A stretch of DNA of 5,545 nt from DATFYI01 sp035315125 (lineage in GTDB: Bacteria; Chloroflexota; Anaerolineae; Anaerolineales; Anaerolineaceae), in assembly GCA_035315125.1 (NCBI GenBank), contig DATFYI010000147.1, forward strand, positions 1-5,545, in the 5' to 3' direction. Made by a program: the position numbers and the translations under genes. How positions within the stretch are numbered: position 1 is the first letter of the stretch; each line of letters starts with the position of its first letter. The notes beneath the pieces were generated by a model. The model was not told the origin of the DNA. It saw only the letters and a program-made list of their open reading frames with translations, and made no database searches. Shown piece by piece: positions 5,233-5,545 of this stretch.

Positions 5233-5353
5233 AATTGACATGGGCACGGGATTTTCGAAACTAGTCAGTCTTACTCAATGACCTCTCGCCCGTGCAAAGC
5301 AACCAGCCACCGCGCTCCTTTCGACGCAACGCTGCCGGCGGACCGGGTCAATT
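5233..5353 (-). ncRNA. Candidate structured RNA or 3' UTR element
   Basis: On the minus strand the segment can fold into a three-way junction. The closing stem is AATTGAC (5353-5347) with GTCAATT (5239-5233). One arm lies between about 5344 and 5300 (CCGGTCCGCC with GGTGGCTGG, with an inner GCGTT/AGCGC). A second arm is GCACGGG (5295-5289) with CCCGTGC (5250-5244), extended inward by CGAGA/TTTCG and GGTCA/TGACT. It starts directly after the stop codon of the partial gene and is followed by the intrinsic terminator. It matches no RNA family I recognise; the fold was worked out by eye. Confidence 0.35.
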
Positions 5354-5545
5354 CTAATAGGCCGGAGCCGATTTGGGCGCTGGAGCCGAGGTAGGAACCG
5401 CCGTAGGTAGAGCGGTCTTGATAATATCACCCGTAGCTGAGAGCACAAACCAGGTCCCCAGTACGCCCTGACCGTTTACATCACCGGGTTTTAAGTCTTT
5501 CAAGAAATAGTAGAGCGGCAGGCCTTTATAAGTGACCTGCATCAG
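5354..5545 (-). CDS. COG4315-type secreted-repeat protein, C-terminal fragment (5' end outside the window)
   Basis: Sixty-three residues are visible up to TAG at 5356-5354, and the frame is open at the right edge, so the true start lies outside. The sequence QVTYKGLPLYYFLKDLKPGDVNGQG, then TWFVLSATGD, aligns closely with the second repeat of the complete lipoprotein at 4271-4960 (QVTYNGHPLYYLSKDVNPQDVNGQG, then NWWVLSPSG). It is therefore a tandem paralogue and probably also exported. The C-terminal 18 residues are Pro/Ala/Ser-rich. The internal Met near the edge is inside the conserved repeat and is not a start. Function is unknown. Confidence 0.85.
   Translation of the reverse strand: MMQVTYKGLPLYYFLKDLKPGDVNGQGVLGTWFVLSATGDIIKTALPTAVPTSAPAPKSAPAY

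Larger units (their letters stand above)
4961..5353. other. 393-bp intergenic region between the two COG4315-type genes
   Basis: I see no convincing coding frame here. Right to left, in the direction of transcription, it holds a GC-rich foldable segment (5233-5353), an intrinsic terminator (5185-5225), a promoter (5134-5161) and an AT-rich leader of about 170 nt. The leader contains short inverted repeats: ACTAT/ATAGT at 4980-4993, GGACAA/TTGTCC at 5024-5053, and a TGGAA/TTCCA pair near 5076-5090. None of these resembles a known riboswitch to me. Confidence 0.6.

Noticed and set aside
5244..5295. tRNA-like element: 7-bp acceptor-like stem GCACGGG/CCCGTGC followed by CCA, and a TTTCGAAAAT stretch resembling a T-loop
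   Set aside because: Only 52 nt long, no proper D, anticodon or T stems of the right size, and TTCGAAA is not flanked by a 5-bp stem. Treated as a hairpin of the structured element.
5226..5353. Known riboswitch (c-di-GMP, SAH, THF, ZTP or TPP type)
   Set aside because: Short look-alike strings such as GGAGCGCGG occur, but the conserved cores and their order are missing, and the element lies after a stop codon and before a terminator and new promoter, which is wrong for a leader.
1..5545. CRISPR array, insertion sequence, integrase or rRNA
   Set aside because: No regularly spaced repeats, transposase motifs, terminal inverted repeats or rRNA-like stretches were seen on either strand.

Overview
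The window looks like a stretch of chromosome from a free-living bacterium, most plausibly a member of the Chloroflexota (Anaerolineae-like). That is an inference from style, not from a marker gene. Supporting signs are a secreted LysM/M23 peptidase with an 'ACNFP' lipoprotein-type N-terminus, COG4315-type secreted-repeat lipoproteins with Thr/Pro/Ala-rich linkers, and a TipAS-type MerR regulator. Most genes have moderate to high GC by eye. The leftmost 670 bases and the gap around 4970-5190 are clearly more AT-rich.

Left block (1-1525, all minus strand). A MerR-family regulator with a TipAS-like ligand domain is read from an unusually clean promoter (TTGACA, 19-bp spacer, TATAAT, with a dyad inside the spacer). 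It is followed without a terminator by a two-gene toxin-antitoxin-like module: an antitoxin-like protein (N-terminal ribbon-helix-helix-like segment plus DUF433) and a DUF5615 PIN-like protein cut by the window edge. The last two genes overlap by 8 bp. The arrangement suggests that a ligand-sensing regulator and a toxin-antitoxin pair share one transcript.

Middle block (1543-4192). A minus-strand secreted lipoprotein-like protein carries a LysM domain, a transglycosylase-like helical region and an M23 metallopeptidase domain, so it is probably a cell-wall hydrolase. It is divergent from a plus-strand YegS/BmrU-type lipid kinase. The kinase ends in a strong intrinsic terminator whose loop contains the stop codon.

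Right block (4193-5545, minus strand). Two COG4315-type secreted-repeat proteins lie in tandem; the second is cut by the window edge. The complete one has a lipobox and a linker built from a 24-bp tandem repeat. The 393-bp gap between them holds, in the direction of transcription, a foldable GC-rich segment directly after the upstream stop codon, an intrinsic terminator, a probable promoter for the downstream gene, and a leader of about 170 nt.

The most interesting points are the regulator plus toxin-antitoxin linkage, a probable internal translation start in the regulator that would give a free TipAS-like ligand domain, and the structured 3' region at 5233-5353. None of these proves a new system.
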